64,000 nt of DNA from Flavonifractor sp. AGMB03687 (GCF_017811815.1 NZ_JADKZI010000002.1:124001-188000), one strand, 5' to 3'. Shown: positions 35,502-44,551, counted from the first letter of the stretch. The notes: a model not told the origin generated them from the sequence alone. Made by a program: numbers and translations.

Positions 35502-36380
35502 TTAAATCGAGTTCAGAAGCCCTTGCAATTCCTCGCCTGTAAAGTTGTAAACCTTGTCGCAGAATTGGCAGGTGAGCTCTGCTTTGCCTTGTTCTTTGAT
35601 GAGAGACTCCAGTTCTTCACGGCCCATGCTGATGAGGGCGCGGCTCACCCGCTCCCGGCTGCAGTAGCAACGGTACTCCACGGGCTCCTCGCTGAGGACC
35701 TCCAGATCGAAAGCGGACAGGACACGCTCCACCAGGCTGCGGGCGCTCTCGCCGTTGCGCATGGCCTCGGTTACGGGGCCCACCTTGGCAATACCCTCTT
35801 CAATAGCGGTGATGACGCTGTCGTCGGCACCGGGCAGCAGCTGGATCAGGTAGCCGCCGGCACACAGCACGCTCTGGTCCACATCCACCAGCACGCCCAG
35901 GGCGCAGGCAGAGGGGATCTGCTCGCTCTCGGCGAAATAGGAAGTGATGTCCTCGGCGATCTCGCCGGACACCAGGGGGATGGTACCTACGTAGGGCTCC
36001 TTCATATTCAGGTCCTTGATGACGGTCAGGGAGCCGTCCTTGCCCACGGCGGAGCCCACGTCCAGCTTGGCGGGCCCCTTCAGGGGCAGGTCCACCATGG
36101 GGTTGACCACATAGCCACGGGCGTTGCCGCTGCTGTCGGACACCACGGTGATGCCGCCCAGAGGGCCGTCGCCCTTGATGCGCAGGGTGACAGAGCCGTT
36201 TTCCTCCTTCAGCTGGTTGCCCATCATGGAGGCAGCCATCAGGGAGCGGCCCAGAGCGGCGGTAGCCACAGGCAGGGTCTTGTGGATCTGTCTGGCCCGC
36301 TCCACCATGGCCCGGGCCGAGATGGCGGAGGCCTTAACAGGAGCGTCCTTGGCCAGAACGCGAATGATCGAATCTGACAT
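35502..36380 (-). CDS. hslO: Redox-regulated chaperone Hsp33
   Basis: Hsp33 is a cytoplasmic holdase switched on by oxidation. The 292-residue protein has the usual length and the four zinc-binding cysteines near the C-terminus: CYC in EYRCYCSRE and CQFC in LTCQFCDKVY. It follows the methyltransferase gene by four bases, with AAAGGAA upstream of the ATG. Confidence 0.95.
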   Translation of the reverse strand: MSDSIIRVLAKDAPVKASAISARAMVERARQIHKTLPVATAALGRSLMAASMMGNQLKEENGSVTLRIKGDGPLGGITVVSDSSGNARGYVVNPMVDLPLKGPAKLDVGSAVGKDGSLTVIKDLNMKEPYVGTIPLVSGEIAEDITSYFAESEQIPSACALGVLVDVDQSVLCAGGYLIQLLPGADDSVITAIEEGIAKVGPVTEAMRNGESARSLVERVLSAFDLEVLSEEPVEYRCYCSRERVSRALISMGREELESLIKEQGKAELTCQFCDKVYNFTGEELQGLLNSI

Positions 36381-36384
36381 ACGA

Positions 36385-37131
36385 TTAAAATTCCTTTCGT
36401 GCGGCGAAAAAGATGCGCTCTTCCCCCGGAGCGGGTCTGCGCATCTTCAGCTCGCCATATTGCTTGATCTGCCGGAAGCCGGCCTGCCGCAGCATATCCT
36501 CCAGTTCCACAGGCTCGTAGGCGTATTCCTCATGGACCTCCTCCATGCGGTCCCACAGCCCGTTTTCCATCTGGAAAAAGAGGTCAAAGCCATAGGTGCA
36601 GATCCGCCGGCGAGGGGAGTACTCCGCCCGCCAGATGCAGCAGGCGTCCTCGTCCTCATCCATGAAGAGCTGGCCGTCCAGCCCCCGCAGCTTGTCCGGA
36701 GTGTTGATGTCGAAGAGGAAGAGTCCTCCCGGCATCAGAAAGGTGTGGACCCGCTGGAAGGCCCGGGCCAGCTTTTTGGGCCGGGTCACGTAGTTCACGC
36801 TGTCCAGGCAGCAGACGCAGGCGTCGATGGTGCCGTACAGGTCCAACTCCTCCATGGCCTGGTGGAGGAAGATGGGGGGGATACCGGAGACATTCCGGGC
36901 CTTCTCGGCGGCCTGTGCCAGCATTTCCTCCGACAGGTCGGCGCCGATCATCTCATACCCCCGCTCTGCCAGCTCACAGGTCAGGGAGCCGGTACCGCAG
37001 GCCAGGTCCAGCACGGTGTGGATGGGCAGCTTGCTGCGGGCAAAGTGCTTCTCCAGATAGTCCGCCCAGGCGGCGTAGGGAACGTCGGCGGTGAACCGGT
37101 CGTAGCAGCCCGCCAGATACTCATACGCCAT
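36385..37131 (-). CDS. Class I SAM-dependent methyltransferase
   Basis: The 248-residue protein has motif I VLDLACGTGSLT for S-adenosylmethionine, an acidic motif II and a Rossmann fold continuing through ACVCCLDSVNYV. The N-terminus (YEYLAGCYDRF) is that of clostridial small-molecule methyltransferases. The substrate is unknown. Its start overlaps the upstream TrpR-like gene by 11 bases and hslO follows by four bases. Confidence 0.88.
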   Translation of the reverse strand: MAYEYLAGCYDRFTADVPYAAWADYLEKHFARSKLPIHTVLDLACGTGSLTCELAERGYEMIGADLSEEMLAQAAEKARNVSGIPPIFLHQAMEELDLYGTIDACVCCLDSVNYVTRPKKLARAFQRVHTFLMPGGLFLFDINTPDKLRGLDGQLFMDEDEDACCIWRAEYSPRRRICTYGFDLFFQMENGLWDRMEEVHEEYAYEPVELEDMLRQAGFRQIKQYGELKMRRPAPGEERIFFAARKEF

Positions 37132-37429
37132 TGCTGTTCTGCTTCTCCTTTACCCGGGGGAGAACGGCCTGATAGCCGTCGGCGCCGTACTGCAGGGAGC
37201 GGTTCACCCGGCTGATGGTGGCGCTGGAGGCGCCGGTGCGCTCCAGGATGTCGTTGTAGATCATGCCGTCAGACAGCAGCATGGCTACCTCGAAACGCTG
37301 CTCCATGGCCCGCAGCTCCGCCACGGTGCACAGGTCGGAAAAGAACTTGCGGCACTCGTCCAGATCCTTCAGGGTGAGGATGGCCTGATAGAGCAGGTCG
37401 CTGTGTTCCCGTTTTTCGTTTTTCGTCAT
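37121..37429 (-). CDS. YerC/YecD family TrpR-related protein
   Basis: The 102-residue protein matches the YerC group of TrpR-like helix-turn-helix proteins: helical bundle (residues 10-55) and recognition helices in TGASSATISRVNRSLQYGADGYQ. Targets of the family are poorly known. It is the first gene of the yerC-methyltransferase-hslO unit. Confidence 0.9.
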   Translation of the reverse strand: MTKNEKREHSDLLYQAILTLKDLDECRKFFSDLCTVAELRAMEQRFEVAMLLSDGMIYNDILERTGASSATISRVNRSLQYGADGYQAVLPRVKEKQNSNGV

Positions 37430-37612
37430 AGAGTGTTTGACCTCCTGATGATTCTCTTTCGGAAACCGTCGGGCAGTGATGCCACCGCCCGTTTCTCTTA
37501 TTTTATCAAAGTGAAGTGTGGAAGTAAACCTCTTTTTTTACTTTTCCAACAATACATGACCGTCTGGAAAGGGTTGGGAGAGAATTTGTGACATTTTTTC
37601 TCTTTTTTTGCC

Positions 37613-37641
37613 TTGCTTCACAGAGTAAAGCGTAATATAAT
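37613..37641 (+). promoter_or_regulatory. purA promoter
   Basis: TTGCTT (37613-37618), 17-base spacer, consensus TATAAT (37636-37641), with T-rich tracts just upstream. Confidence 0.8.
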
Positions 37642-37722
37642 ACCGCCTGGGGAAAGCCATCCCCATGGTTTGCCGACGGGAAAAGGCCAATGTGCGAATC
37701 CCCGCGGCAGGAGGAACCAAAT

Positions 37723-38997
37723 ATGGTGAAAGCGATCGTAGGCGCCAACTGGGGCGACGAGGGAAAGGGTAAGATCACCGATCTGCTGGCGGAAAAGTCC
37801 GATGTGGTCATCCGCTTCCAGGGCGGCGCCAATGCAGGCCATACCATTATCTGTGATTATGGTAAGTTTGCCCTGCATCAGCTGCCTTCCGGTGTGTTCT
37901 ACACCCATACCACCAACATCATCGGCAACGGTGTGGCGCTGGACGTCAACAAGTTTGCCGCCGAGCTGAAGCATCTGGAGGACGGCGGCGTGCCCGCCCC
38001 CCACATCATTGTGGACCAGCGTACCCAGCTGCTGATGAGCTATCATGTGCTGCTGGACAGCTGTGAGGAGGAGCGCCTGGCCGGCGCCGCCTTCGGCTCC
38101 ACCAAGTCCGGCATTGCCCCCTTCTATTCCGATAAATACGCCAAAATCGGCATCCAAGTGGCCGATCTGTGGCATGAGGACCGGCTGAGAAACCAGATCA
38201 AGCACATCTGTGACCTGAAGAACGTGCTGCTGGAGCACCTGTACCACAAGCCTGCCCTGGACCCCGACGCTCTGTTTGAGGAGCTGATGGGCTACAAGAA
38301 GATCCTGGAGCCCTACGTGGGCGACGCGGTGACCTTTGTGCACCAGGCCCTGAAGGAGGGCAAGCAGGTGCTGCTGGAGGGCCAGCTGGGCTCCATGAAG
38401 GACCCCAACCTGGGTATCTGCCCCATGACCACCTCCTCCCACACCCTGGCCGGCTTCGGCACGGTGGGCGGCGCTGTGCCTCCCACGGCCATCAAGGATG
38501 TGGTGACGGTCACCAAGGCCTATTCTTCCGCCGTGGGCGCGGGCGCCTTTGTCAGCGAGCTCTTCGGCGATGAGGCGGAGGAGCTGCGCCGCCGTGGCGG
38601 CGACGCCGGCGAGTACGGCGCCACCACCGGTCGTCCCCGCCGGGTGGGCTGGTTCGACGCCGTGGCTACCCGCTATGGCTGCATGGTGCAGGGTACCACT
38701 CAGGTGGCCCTTACCGCCATTGACTGCCTGGGCTACCTGGACGAGATCAAGGTGTGCACCGGCTACGAGATCGACGGTAAGGTGACCCGGGACTTCCCGG
38801 TGCCCGCCATGCTGGATCAGGCCAAGCCGGTCTACACCACCCTGCCGGGCTGGAAGTGCGACATCCGGGGCATCACCGACTTCAATGCCCTGCCCCAGCA
38901 GGCCAAGGACTATGTGGCCTTCCTGGAGAAGGAGATCGAGTGCCCCATCACCATCGTCTCCACCGGCCCCAAGCGCCACGAGATCTGCTATCGCTGA
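37723..38997 (+). CDS. purA: Adenylosuccinate synthetase
   Basis: PurA joins IMP and aspartate with GTP to form adenylosuccinate, the committed step to AMP. The 424-residue protein carries the P-loop-like GANWGDEGKGK at its N-terminus, GANAGHTI, and the C-terminal STGPKRHEI. The ATG at 37723 is preceded by GGAGG; an in-frame extension to 37690 has no family match. It is a single-gene unit with promoter and terminator. Confidence 0.95.
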   Translation: MVKAIVGANWGDEGKGKITDLLAEKSDVVIRFQGGANAGHTIICDYGKFALHQLPSGVFYTHTTNIIGNGVALDVNKFAAELKHLEDGGVPAPHIIVDQRTQLLMSYHVLLDSCEEERLAGAAFGSTKSGIAPFYSDKYAKIGIQVADLWHEDRLRNQIKHICDLKNVLLEHLYHKPALDPDALFEELMGYKKILEPYVGDAVTFVHQALKEGKQVLLEGQLGSMKDPNLGICPMTTSSHTLAGFGTVGGAVPPTAIKDVVTVTKAYSSAVGAGAFVSELFGDEAEELRRRGGDAGEYGATTGRPRRVGWFDAVATRYGCMVQGTTQVALTAIDCLGYLDEIKVCTGYEIDGKVTRDFPVPAMLDQAKPVYTTLPGWKCDIRGITDFNALPQQAKDYVAFLEKEIECPITIVSTGPKRHEICYR

Positions 38998-39010
38998 GCA
39001 AATAGACAGA

Positions 39011-39045
39011 AACGGCCGCCGTCCAGATGGACGGCGGCCGTTTTT
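39011..39045. terminator. Convergent terminator purA / ppk
   Basis: A 14-bp stem (39011-39024 with 39029-39042, loop AGAT) ending in TTTTT. Confidence 0.93.
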
Positions 39046-39051
39046 ATGGTT

Positions 39052-41193
39052 TCAGGAGCGTTTGCGGAACAGACGGTGGAAGAAGCCGCCCTTCTTTTCC
39101 TGGGGGGCGGGGGCGCTGGCGGCGGCGTGGGCCTCCTGTACAGCCCGCTCCATCAGAGCTGCCTGGGCGTCGATGGCGGGGGCGCCATCCTCCCGGGAGA
39201 CGGGGGAGTAACCGCCGTCGGGACCCATGTTGCGGGCCTTCACGTTGTCGGAGCAGAAGAGCTCCACATAGGAGCGGATCTGGCGGCGGACGTCCGGGTC
39301 CACCACTGGGCAGGCGATCTCCACCCGCCGCTCGGTGTTGCGGGTCATCAGGTCGGCGGAGCCGATGTAGAGCCGGGTGCCCTCGCCCACGCCAAAGGCG
39401 TAGATCCGGGGATGCTCCAGGTAGCGGCCCACGATGGAGAAGACCCGGATGCGGTCGGTGAGGCCGGGTACGCCGGGACGCAGGCAGCAGATACCCCGCA
39501 CGTTGAGGGTGACGGGCACGCCGGCCTGGCTGGCCGCGGCCAGCTTGTCGATGAGGTCCCGGTCGGTGACCGAGTTGACTTTGACAAAAATGCGGGCGGG
39601 CTGGCCCTGACGGGCCTTTTCGATCTCCCGGTCCATCAGCTCCAGAAGACGGTTTTTCAGGCTGTAGGGTGCCACCAGCAGCTGGTGGTAGTCGCCGTGG
39701 AGGTTGGAGGTGGCCATGTTCTGGAAAAAGGCCGCTCCGTCGCCGCCAATGGCCGGGCTGGCGGTCATCAGGCAGAAGTCGGTGTACAGCTTGGCGGTCT
39801 TTTCGTTGTAGTTGCCGGTGCCGATCTGGGTGATGTACTGGATGTGGCCCTTTTCCCGGCGGGTGATGAGGCAGATCTTGGAGTGGACCTTGAAGTGCTC
39901 AAAGCCATAGAGAATGGTACAGCCAGCCTCCTCTAGCCGCTGGGCCCAGGCGATGTTGTTCTGCTCGTCGAACCGGGCCCGCAGCTCCATGAGCACCGTC
40001 ACATCCTTGCCGTTTTCCGCGGCGGCGGCCAGATACTCCACCAGCTTGGCGGTGGAGGCCAGACGGTAGATGGTGATCTTGATGGAGAGCACCGCCGGGT
40101 CGTTGGCGGCCTCACGCACCAGCTGGAGGAAGGGCTCCATGGAGTGGAAGGGATAGAACAGCAGGGTGTCCCGCCGCAAAATCTGAGGAATGAGCTTTTC
40201 CCCCTTCACCAGCCCGGCGGGCCACTGGGGGGTATAGGGCGGGTAGCACAGGGCGGCGGCGCTCTCCTTGGGCAGCTTGCCCTCCAGAGAGTAGACGTAG
40301 CCCATGATGAGGGGGCTCTTGGACTTGAATACCTGATCGGCAGTCAGATTGAGCCGCTGGCACAAAAACTGCTGGAGCTCGGCGGAGGCCTCTCCCTGGA
40401 TCTCCAGGCGCACGGGGGCCAGACGGGCCCGCTTCTTCAGCACCTTCTGCATGTGGGCCCTAAAATCCTCGCCCACGTCGTAATCCTCGTCCTCGGGGCT
40501 GATGTCGGCGTTGCGGGTCACCGAGATGACACACTTCTCCTCCACCTGGTAGGTCTCAAAGAGCTGGTCGGCGTAGTGGAGCACGATCTGCTCGGTGAGC
40601 AGGTAGCGCAGACCCTGCTCCTCCAGCTGGTAGTAGAGGGGCAGCGCCTTGGGGATGGGCACTAGGCCGAAGCAGCGCTCGCCGCCCAGCCGCAGGGTGA
40701 GGGCGATGGTCAGACTGTTGGAGGGAAGGTGAGGGAAGGGGTGGTGGCTGTCCACCACGATAGGGGACAGGATGGGCAGGACATAGTCCTTGAACCACCG
40801 CTCCGTCTGCTTGCGCTCCTTGCCGTCCAGCTCCGCCGGGGTCAGGTTGCAGATGTTGCAGGTGCGCAGGCGCTTTTCCAGCTGGGAGATGATCTTGTCT
40901 CGCTGCTTGTAGAGGGCGGGCACCGCTTTGAAGATGGCCTGGAGCTGCTCGGTGGGGGTCAGGCCGCTCTTGCTATCAACATGGGTCTGCTTGGACAGAG
41001 TCATGTCGTAGATGGACCCCACCCGGATCATGAAGAACTCGTCCAGGTTGCTGGTGAAAATGGCGGCAAACTTCAGCCGCTCAAACAGGGGGACGTGCTC
41101 GTCCCGGGCCTCCTCCAGCACCCGCTCGTTGAAGCGCAGCCAGGACAGTTCCCGCTCCTGGGTGTAGCGGGTGTCGATCTCTTTATGCATCAT
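39052..41193 (-). CDS. ppk1: Polyphosphate kinase 1
   Basis: PPK1 makes long-chain polyphosphate from ATP reversibly. The 713-residue protein has the N-terminal domain (RELSWLRFNERVLEEA), the ATP-site arginines, the autophosphorylated histidine in FKVHSKICLI and the second phospholipase-D-like lobe near SADLMTRNTERR. It overlaps the upstream ppx gene by 11 bases, so synthesis and degradation enzymes are co-translated. Confidence 0.95.
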   Translation of the reverse strand: MMHKEIDTRYTQERELSWLRFNERVLEEARDEHVPLFERLKFAAIFTSNLDEFFMIRVGSIYDMTLSKQTHVDSKSGLTPTEQLQAIFKAVPALYKQRDKIISQLEKRLRTCNICNLTPAELDGKERKQTERWFKDYVLPILSPIVVDSHHPFPHLPSNSLTIALTLRLGGERCFGLVPIPKALPLYYQLEEQGLRYLLTEQIVLHYADQLFETYQVEEKCVISVTRNADISPEDEDYDVGEDFRAHMQKVLKKRARLAPVRLEIQGEASAELQQFLCQRLNLTADQVFKSKSPLIMGYVYSLEGKLPKESAAALCYPPYTPQWPAGLVKGEKLIPQILRRDTLLFYPFHSMEPFLQLVREAANDPAVLSIKITIYRLASTAKLVEYLAAAAENGKDVTVLMELRARFDEQNNIAWAQRLEEAGCTILYGFEHFKVHSKICLITRREKGHIQYITQIGTGNYNEKTAKLYTDFCLMTASPAIGGDGAAFFQNMATSNLHGDYHQLLVAPYSLKNRLLELMDREIEKARQGQPARIFVKVNSVTDRDLIDKLAAASQAGVPVTLNVRGICCLRPGVPGLTDRIRVFSIVGRYLEHPRIYAFGVGEGTRLYIGSADLMTRNTERRVEIACPVVDPDVRRQIRSYVELFCSDNVKARNMGPDGGYSPVSREDGAPAIDAQAALMERAVQEAHAAASAPAPQEKKGGFFHRLFRKRS

Positions 41194-42148
41194 GACTGGT
41201 TACCCCCATAACGCGATGAAGCAGGTAACCCTCCCGCACGCCGCAGGTGCTGACGGTGACGGTGGATACCTGATAGGCGTCCAGAATGGATTTGAGAATG
41301 GCCAAACCGGGCAGAATGGTGTGGACCCGGTCGGGCACCGAGCGGAGGATCTGCTTCAGAGTGTCCTGGTCCCCCTTTTTCAGCCCTTTATAAAGGGAGC
41401 GGATCTCTTCCGCCGGAATGACCTTGTTGTCCGGGTCGGCGCCGGACAGGTCGTTGCACAGCTTGGCGGCGGCCCGGAAGGTGCCGCCCACGCCGGTGAG
41501 GTGGTCACACTGCAGACCGGCGTTGCGGGCCTTTTCCAGCTCGGTGCTTACCTCGGCCCGGATGGCCTTGCGCTCCTCCCGGGTGGGGAAGAGGCCGGAG
41601 ACATACTTGGTGAAGAGGGACAGGGAGCCCATGGGCAGGGAACAGCCCGAGGTGATGGCCCCGTTCTGATAGGCCACCAGCTCGGTGGAGCCGCCGCCCA
41701 CGTCGGCCAGCAGGCCGGTGCCCGGGGCGCCGCCGCCCACGTCGGCCAGCAGGCCGGTGCCCGGGGCGCCGCCGCCCACCGTGGCCCCCAGGAAGGAGAA
41801 GGCAGCCTCATCGGCGCCGGAGAGTACCTCTACCTTAATGCCGGTGACTGCCTGGATGGTCTCCAGGGCCTCCTCGGTGTTGACGATGTTGCGCAGGGAC
41901 GCGGTGCCGAACACATACAGATCGGCAATATCAAAGTTGTGCAGCAGCTCCTTGAAGCCGGCCAGCACCCGGCAGGCCACCAGGATGCCGCTGTCGGACA
42001 GTACTCCGTTTTTGATATAACCGGCCAGGCCGGCCATTTCTTTTTTATTCATTAACAGTTTGAACGTTCTGCCCTCCCACTGGTAGAGGGACAGACGGAT
42101 GGTGTTGGAGCCAACATCCACGATTCCGCATTTCATGGTCGGATGCAC
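41183..42148 (-). CDS. ppx: Exopolyphosphatase (Ppx/GppA family)
   Basis: A 321-residue actin-fold phosphatase that removes terminal phosphate from polyphosphate or pppGpp. The N-terminal DVGSNTIRLSLY and the second phosphate loop DVGGGSTELV are present. The region before that loop carries a perfect 13-residue tandem duplication (GGGAPGTGLLADV twice), encoded by a 39-bp DNA repeat. The copy next to STELV supplies the normal motif; the extra copy would add a loop beside the active site. It is coupled to ppk1. Shorter than E. coli Ppx, it resembles the compact Firmicute type. Confidence 0.92.
   Translation of the reverse strand: MHPTMKCGIVDVGSNTIRLSLYQWEGRTFKLLMNKKEMAGLAGYIKNGVLSDSGILVACRVLAGFKELLHNFDIADLYVFGTASLRNIVNTEEALETIQAVTGIKVEVLSGADEAAFSFLGATVGGGAPGTGLLADVGGGAPGTGLLADVGGGSTELVAYQNGAITSGCSLPMGSLSLFTKYVSGLFPTREERKAIRAEVSTELEKARNAGLQCDHLTGVGGTFRAAAKLCNDLSGADPDNKVIPAEEIRSLYKGLKKGDQDTLKQILRSVPDRVHTILPGLAILKSILDAYQVSTVTVSTCGVREGYLLHRVMGVTSHDA
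41690..41779. repeat. 39-bp tandem duplication inside ppx
   Basis: Units 41691-41729 and 41730-41768 are identical, with 11 further matching bases (41769-41779). The reading frame is kept (39 = 3 x 13). Confidence 0.95.
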
Positions 42149-42173
42149 CTCTCTTTAGACTCTTCTTTTAAGT

Positions 42174-42398
42174 TTACGCGATTTCTGGCCCATTATCAAT
42201 GGGATTTACAGAAGCTTTACATGCCTCATCCATAGTCCGCCGGGCGGCGATGAGGGCAAGCCCGTCTCCCAGGGTGCAGAAAAAGGCGGATAAGACGGCG
42301 AGCTCCTCGGCGGAGCGGTTTTTGGCCAGCTGTGCCCCGGCCAGGGCGGCGGCGGCTAGCAGGGTTTCGCCGGAGGGCGGCGTGTACACAGGCCTCAT
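42174..42398 (-). CDS. DUF6774 domain-containing small protein
   Basis: The 74-residue protein starting MRPVYTPPSGE is Ala/Leu-rich and helical, with the pattern RSAEELAVLSAFFCTLGDGLALIA typical of the clostridial DUF6774 group. AAGGAAGGGAG precedes the ATG at 42398. It lies 25 bases upstream of ppx on the same strand, so it may head the ppx-ppk unit. Function unknown. Confidence 0.65.
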   Translation of the reverse strand: MRPVYTPPSGETLLAAAALAGAQLAKNRSAEELAVLSAFFCTLGDGLALIAARRTMDEACKASVNPIDNGPEIA

Positions 42399-42490
42399 CT
42401 CCCTTCCTTCCAATGTATGGCGGCAGGAGATGCGGGTTGACGGCGGCGGCCGATGTGGGTACAATGGAGAGACGAAAGGGGAAGAACACC

Positions 42491-42889
42491 ATGAATATGC
42501 CTCTGATTTTACTTTATAATCTGGATACCCCCAAGGGCGCGAAGATCCGGCGGATGTGCCTGCCGCTGGGGCTGCGTACCCGGCTGGTGAAGCCGGAGGA
42601 GTACGGCCTGCCGCTGGGCGAGCTGGTGGAGGGGACTGTCCCCGAGACGCCCTGGACCGGGGAGCCTTTTTCCGATGAGATGCTGGTGCTGGTCAACTGC
42701 ACCGGGCCGCTGCTGGACCGGTTCCTCCAGGGCTTCCGCCGCAATAAGATCCCGCCGGTGGCCCTCAAGGCGGTGCTGACCCCCACCAACCGGACCTGGG
42801 ATTCCGCCGCCCTGCATGGTGAGCTGCTGCGGGAGCGGCAGGCCATTCAGGAGGGCCAGGCCGCCCATGCTGGAAAAGAGGGAAACTGA
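42491..42889 (+). CDS. DUF3783 domain-containing protein
   Basis: The 132-residue protein matches DUF3783 (LLYNLDTPKGAKIRRMCLPLGLRTRLV at the start, DEMLVLVNCTG in the middle), a clostridial family of unknown role. AGGGGAAG precedes the ATG. Its stop is followed after one base by the GTG of greA, so the two are co-translated. Confidence 0.82.
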   Translation: MNMPLILLYNLDTPKGAKIRRMCLPLGLRTRLVKPEEYGLPLGELVEGTVPETPWTGEPFSDEMLVLVNCTGPLLDRFLQGFRRNKIPPVALKAVLTPTNRTWDSAALHGELLRERQAIQEGQAAHAGKEGN

Positions 42890-42890
42890 C

Positions 42891-43394
42891 GTGCACAATG
42901 AACTGACCAAAAAGGACATCCAAATGATGCGGGAGGAGCTGGACTACCGCCGGATCCAGCTGCGTCCCCAGCTGCTGGAGGCCGTCAAGGAGGCCCGGGC
43001 CTTCGGCGACCTGAGCGAGAACTTTGAGTATAAGGCCGCCAAGCAGGAGAAAAACCGCAATGAGGGCCGAATCCGTTATCTGGAGAACATGATCCGCACC
43101 GCCAAGGTGCTGCCCGACGAACCGGTGACCGACGGTGTGGGCCTCTATGATAAGGTGACCGTCTTTCTGGAGGACGAGGGGGATACCGAGACCTATCAGA
43201 TCGTCACCACCATGCGGCAGGACGCCCTCCACGGCCTGATCAGCAAGGAGTCCCCTATGGGCAAGGCCCTGCTGGGCCGCAAGGTGGGGGAGACCTTCCA
43301 CATTCAGGTCAAAGACAACTACGGCTATGACGCCAAGGTGCTGGCCATTGAAAAGGGGGAGGACGACGGCTCCGCCCCGCTGACCGGATTTTAA
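42891..43394 (+). CDS. greA: GreA/GreB family transcription elongation factor
   Basis: Gre factors enter the secondary channel of RNA polymerase and stimulate cleavage of backtracked RNA. The N-terminal coiled coil carries the acidic tip in EARAFGDLSENFEY, and the C-terminal FKBP-like domain ends with GETFHIQVKDNYGYDAKVLAIE. GTG at 42891 is chosen because GAGGG lies eight bases upstream; it gives 167 residues. ATG at 42867 inside the previous gene would also be in frame. This may be a second greA paralogue rather than the main one. Confidence 0.87.
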   Translation: MHNELTKKDIQMMREELDYRRIQLRPQLLEAVKEARAFGDLSENFEYKAAKQEKNRNEGRIRYLENMIRTAKVLPDEPVTDGVGLYDKVTVFLEDEGDTETYQIVTTMRQDALHGLISKESPMGKALLGRKVGETFHIQVKDNYGYDAKVLAIEKGEDDGSAPLTGF

Positions 43395-43403
43395 CGGAAC
43401 ATG

Positions 43404-43443
43404 CAAAACGCCGCCCCCTGCATAGGCAGGGGACGGCGTTTTT
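43404..43443. terminator. Convergent terminator greA / TetR gene
   Basis: A stem of about 17 bp with one mismatch (AAAACGCCG-CCCCTGC paired with GCAGGGG-CGGCGTTTT) ending in TTTTT. Confidence 0.92.
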
Positions 43444-43454
43444 GGAGCCATTAT

Positions 43455-44090
43455 TTACATGTTGGCCTTGGTGAGAGAGGCAAGCAGCAGGCGGGCGCCG
43501 TGCTGCAGGTACTCCTCCCGGGTCAGGCCCAGGGTGCGCTGGATGTAGGCTTCCCGCTTCTCGGCGGTGTGGACCATGCCGGACAGAGCGGACCAGAAGA
43601 GCAGCACGGTCTCCATAGGGGGCAGCTGGGAACGGACCGCGCCGTCCGCCGCGCCGCGGACCAGGAAATCGGCCAGCTCCTGCTCGATCTCATCGCTGAC
43701 CCGCAGAATGTCCGCCATTCCCTTCTGAACCGTTTCGCCGCCCTGAGACAGGGGAATGGCACCGGTAGCCGCATCATAGGCGGTGGGATTTTCGTCATAG
43801 AAGCGGACAATGGCCTGGCATACCGCGTCGTAGGCCTGGAACCAGTCGGTGTGACTCTCAATGGCCTCGTGCAGCTTCTTCTTCAGGAGCACCATGCCGC
43901 TGAGGAGGATGGCGTTGATGATCTCCTCCTTGCTCTGGAAGTAGACATACAGCGTAGCCTTGCTGTACTCCGCTTCCCGGGCGATGTCGTCCATGGTGGT
44001 CTTTTCGGTGCCCTTCTCCGCGAAAAGCCGCTCGGCGGCGGCCAGGATGGAGCCCCGATGGAATTCAGTCAGCGCCTGTTTTTTGCTCAT
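43455..44090 (-). CDS. TetR/AcrR family transcriptional regulator
   Basis: The 211-residue protein has the TetR helix-turn-helix in its first 60 residues (AAAERLFAEKGTEKTTMDDIAREAEYSKATLYVYFQSKEE) and a variable ligand-binding helical domain. No target gene is adjacent: downstream is convergent greA and upstream is tRNA-Gly, so it may act on distant efflux or lipid genes. Confidence 0.92.
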   Translation of the reverse strand: MSKKQALTEFHRGSILAAAERLFAEKGTEKTTMDDIAREAEYSKATLYVYFQSKEEIINAILLSGMVLLKKKLHEAIESHTDWFQAYDAVCQAIVRFYDENPTAYDAATGAIPLSQGGETVQKGMADILRVSDEIEQELADFLVRGAADGAVRSQLPPMETVLLFWSALSGMVHTAEKREAYIQRTLGLTREEYLQHGARLLLASLTKANM

Positions 44091-44235
44091 CGTACTTCCA
44101 ACCTTTCCATTACCCTTTCAGTAATTATACTTGTGGTTTAAGAAATGATATCATGCTTTGAAAACGATTGCAAGGTTTTTCGTGAATTTTTGGGGAAGAA
44201 GGCGAATGGTTTTGAAGGGGTCGACAAAAAAGACC

Positions 44236-44264
44236 TTGCCAAACCTGGGAGTGCATGCTATAAT
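44236..44264 (+). promoter_or_regulatory. tRNA-Gly promoter
   Basis: TTGCCA (44236-44241), 17-base spacer, TATAAT (44259-44264). Confidence 0.85.
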
Positions 44265-44282
44265 ACCAAAGTCAATTGAATT

Positions 44283-44356
44283 GCAGGTATAGTTCAGTGG
44301 CAGAACGTCAGCTTCCCAAGCTGAATATGAGGGTTCGATTCCCTTTACCTGCTCCA
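44283..44356 (+). tRNA. tRNA-Gly (CCC)
   Basis: Acceptor GCAGGTA/TACCTGC, anticodon stem TCAGC/GCTGA around TTCCCAA, T-loop GTTCGATTC, encoded CCA at 44354-44356. Confidence 0.95.
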
Positions 44357-44395
44357 TAAAAATAGCCACACCGAAAGGTGTGGTTATTTTTATGG
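44355..44395 (+). terminator. tRNA-Gly terminator
   Basis: An 18-bp stem (44355-44372 with 44377-44394, loop GAAA) containing the T-run ATTTTTAT. Confidence 0.88.
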
Positions 44396-44419
44396 ATACC
44401 GTGGGAAATTAAAATGCTC

Positions 44420-44544
44420 GGGGCAAATGAATTGCCCCTGCGCCGAGGTTTTGCCGAAGGCAAAACGCTCGTACGGCGCAAAAGCGCCGTCGGCCGGAAG
44501 GCCGATAGAGAAGAAGGACATCCGAAAGGATGTCCTTCTTTTTT
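44420..44544. repeat. Array of five consecutive hairpins
   Basis: Stems: GGGGCAA/TTGCCCC (44420-44438), GTTTTGCC/GGCAAAAC (44448-44466), ACGGCGC/GCGCCGT (44473-44490), TCGGCC/GGCCGA (44490-44505) and GAAGGACATCC/GGATGTCCTTC (44513-44538), the last followed by six T. The last is a plausible terminator; the others have no clear role and may form a REP-like or structured RNA element. Confidence 0.7.
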
Positions 44545-44551
44545 ACTCCAA

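Noticed and set aside
44151-44369. Minus-strand frame containing VKGIEPSYSAWEADVLPLNY
   Set aside because: It is the antisense translation of tRNA-Gly, a common false protein.
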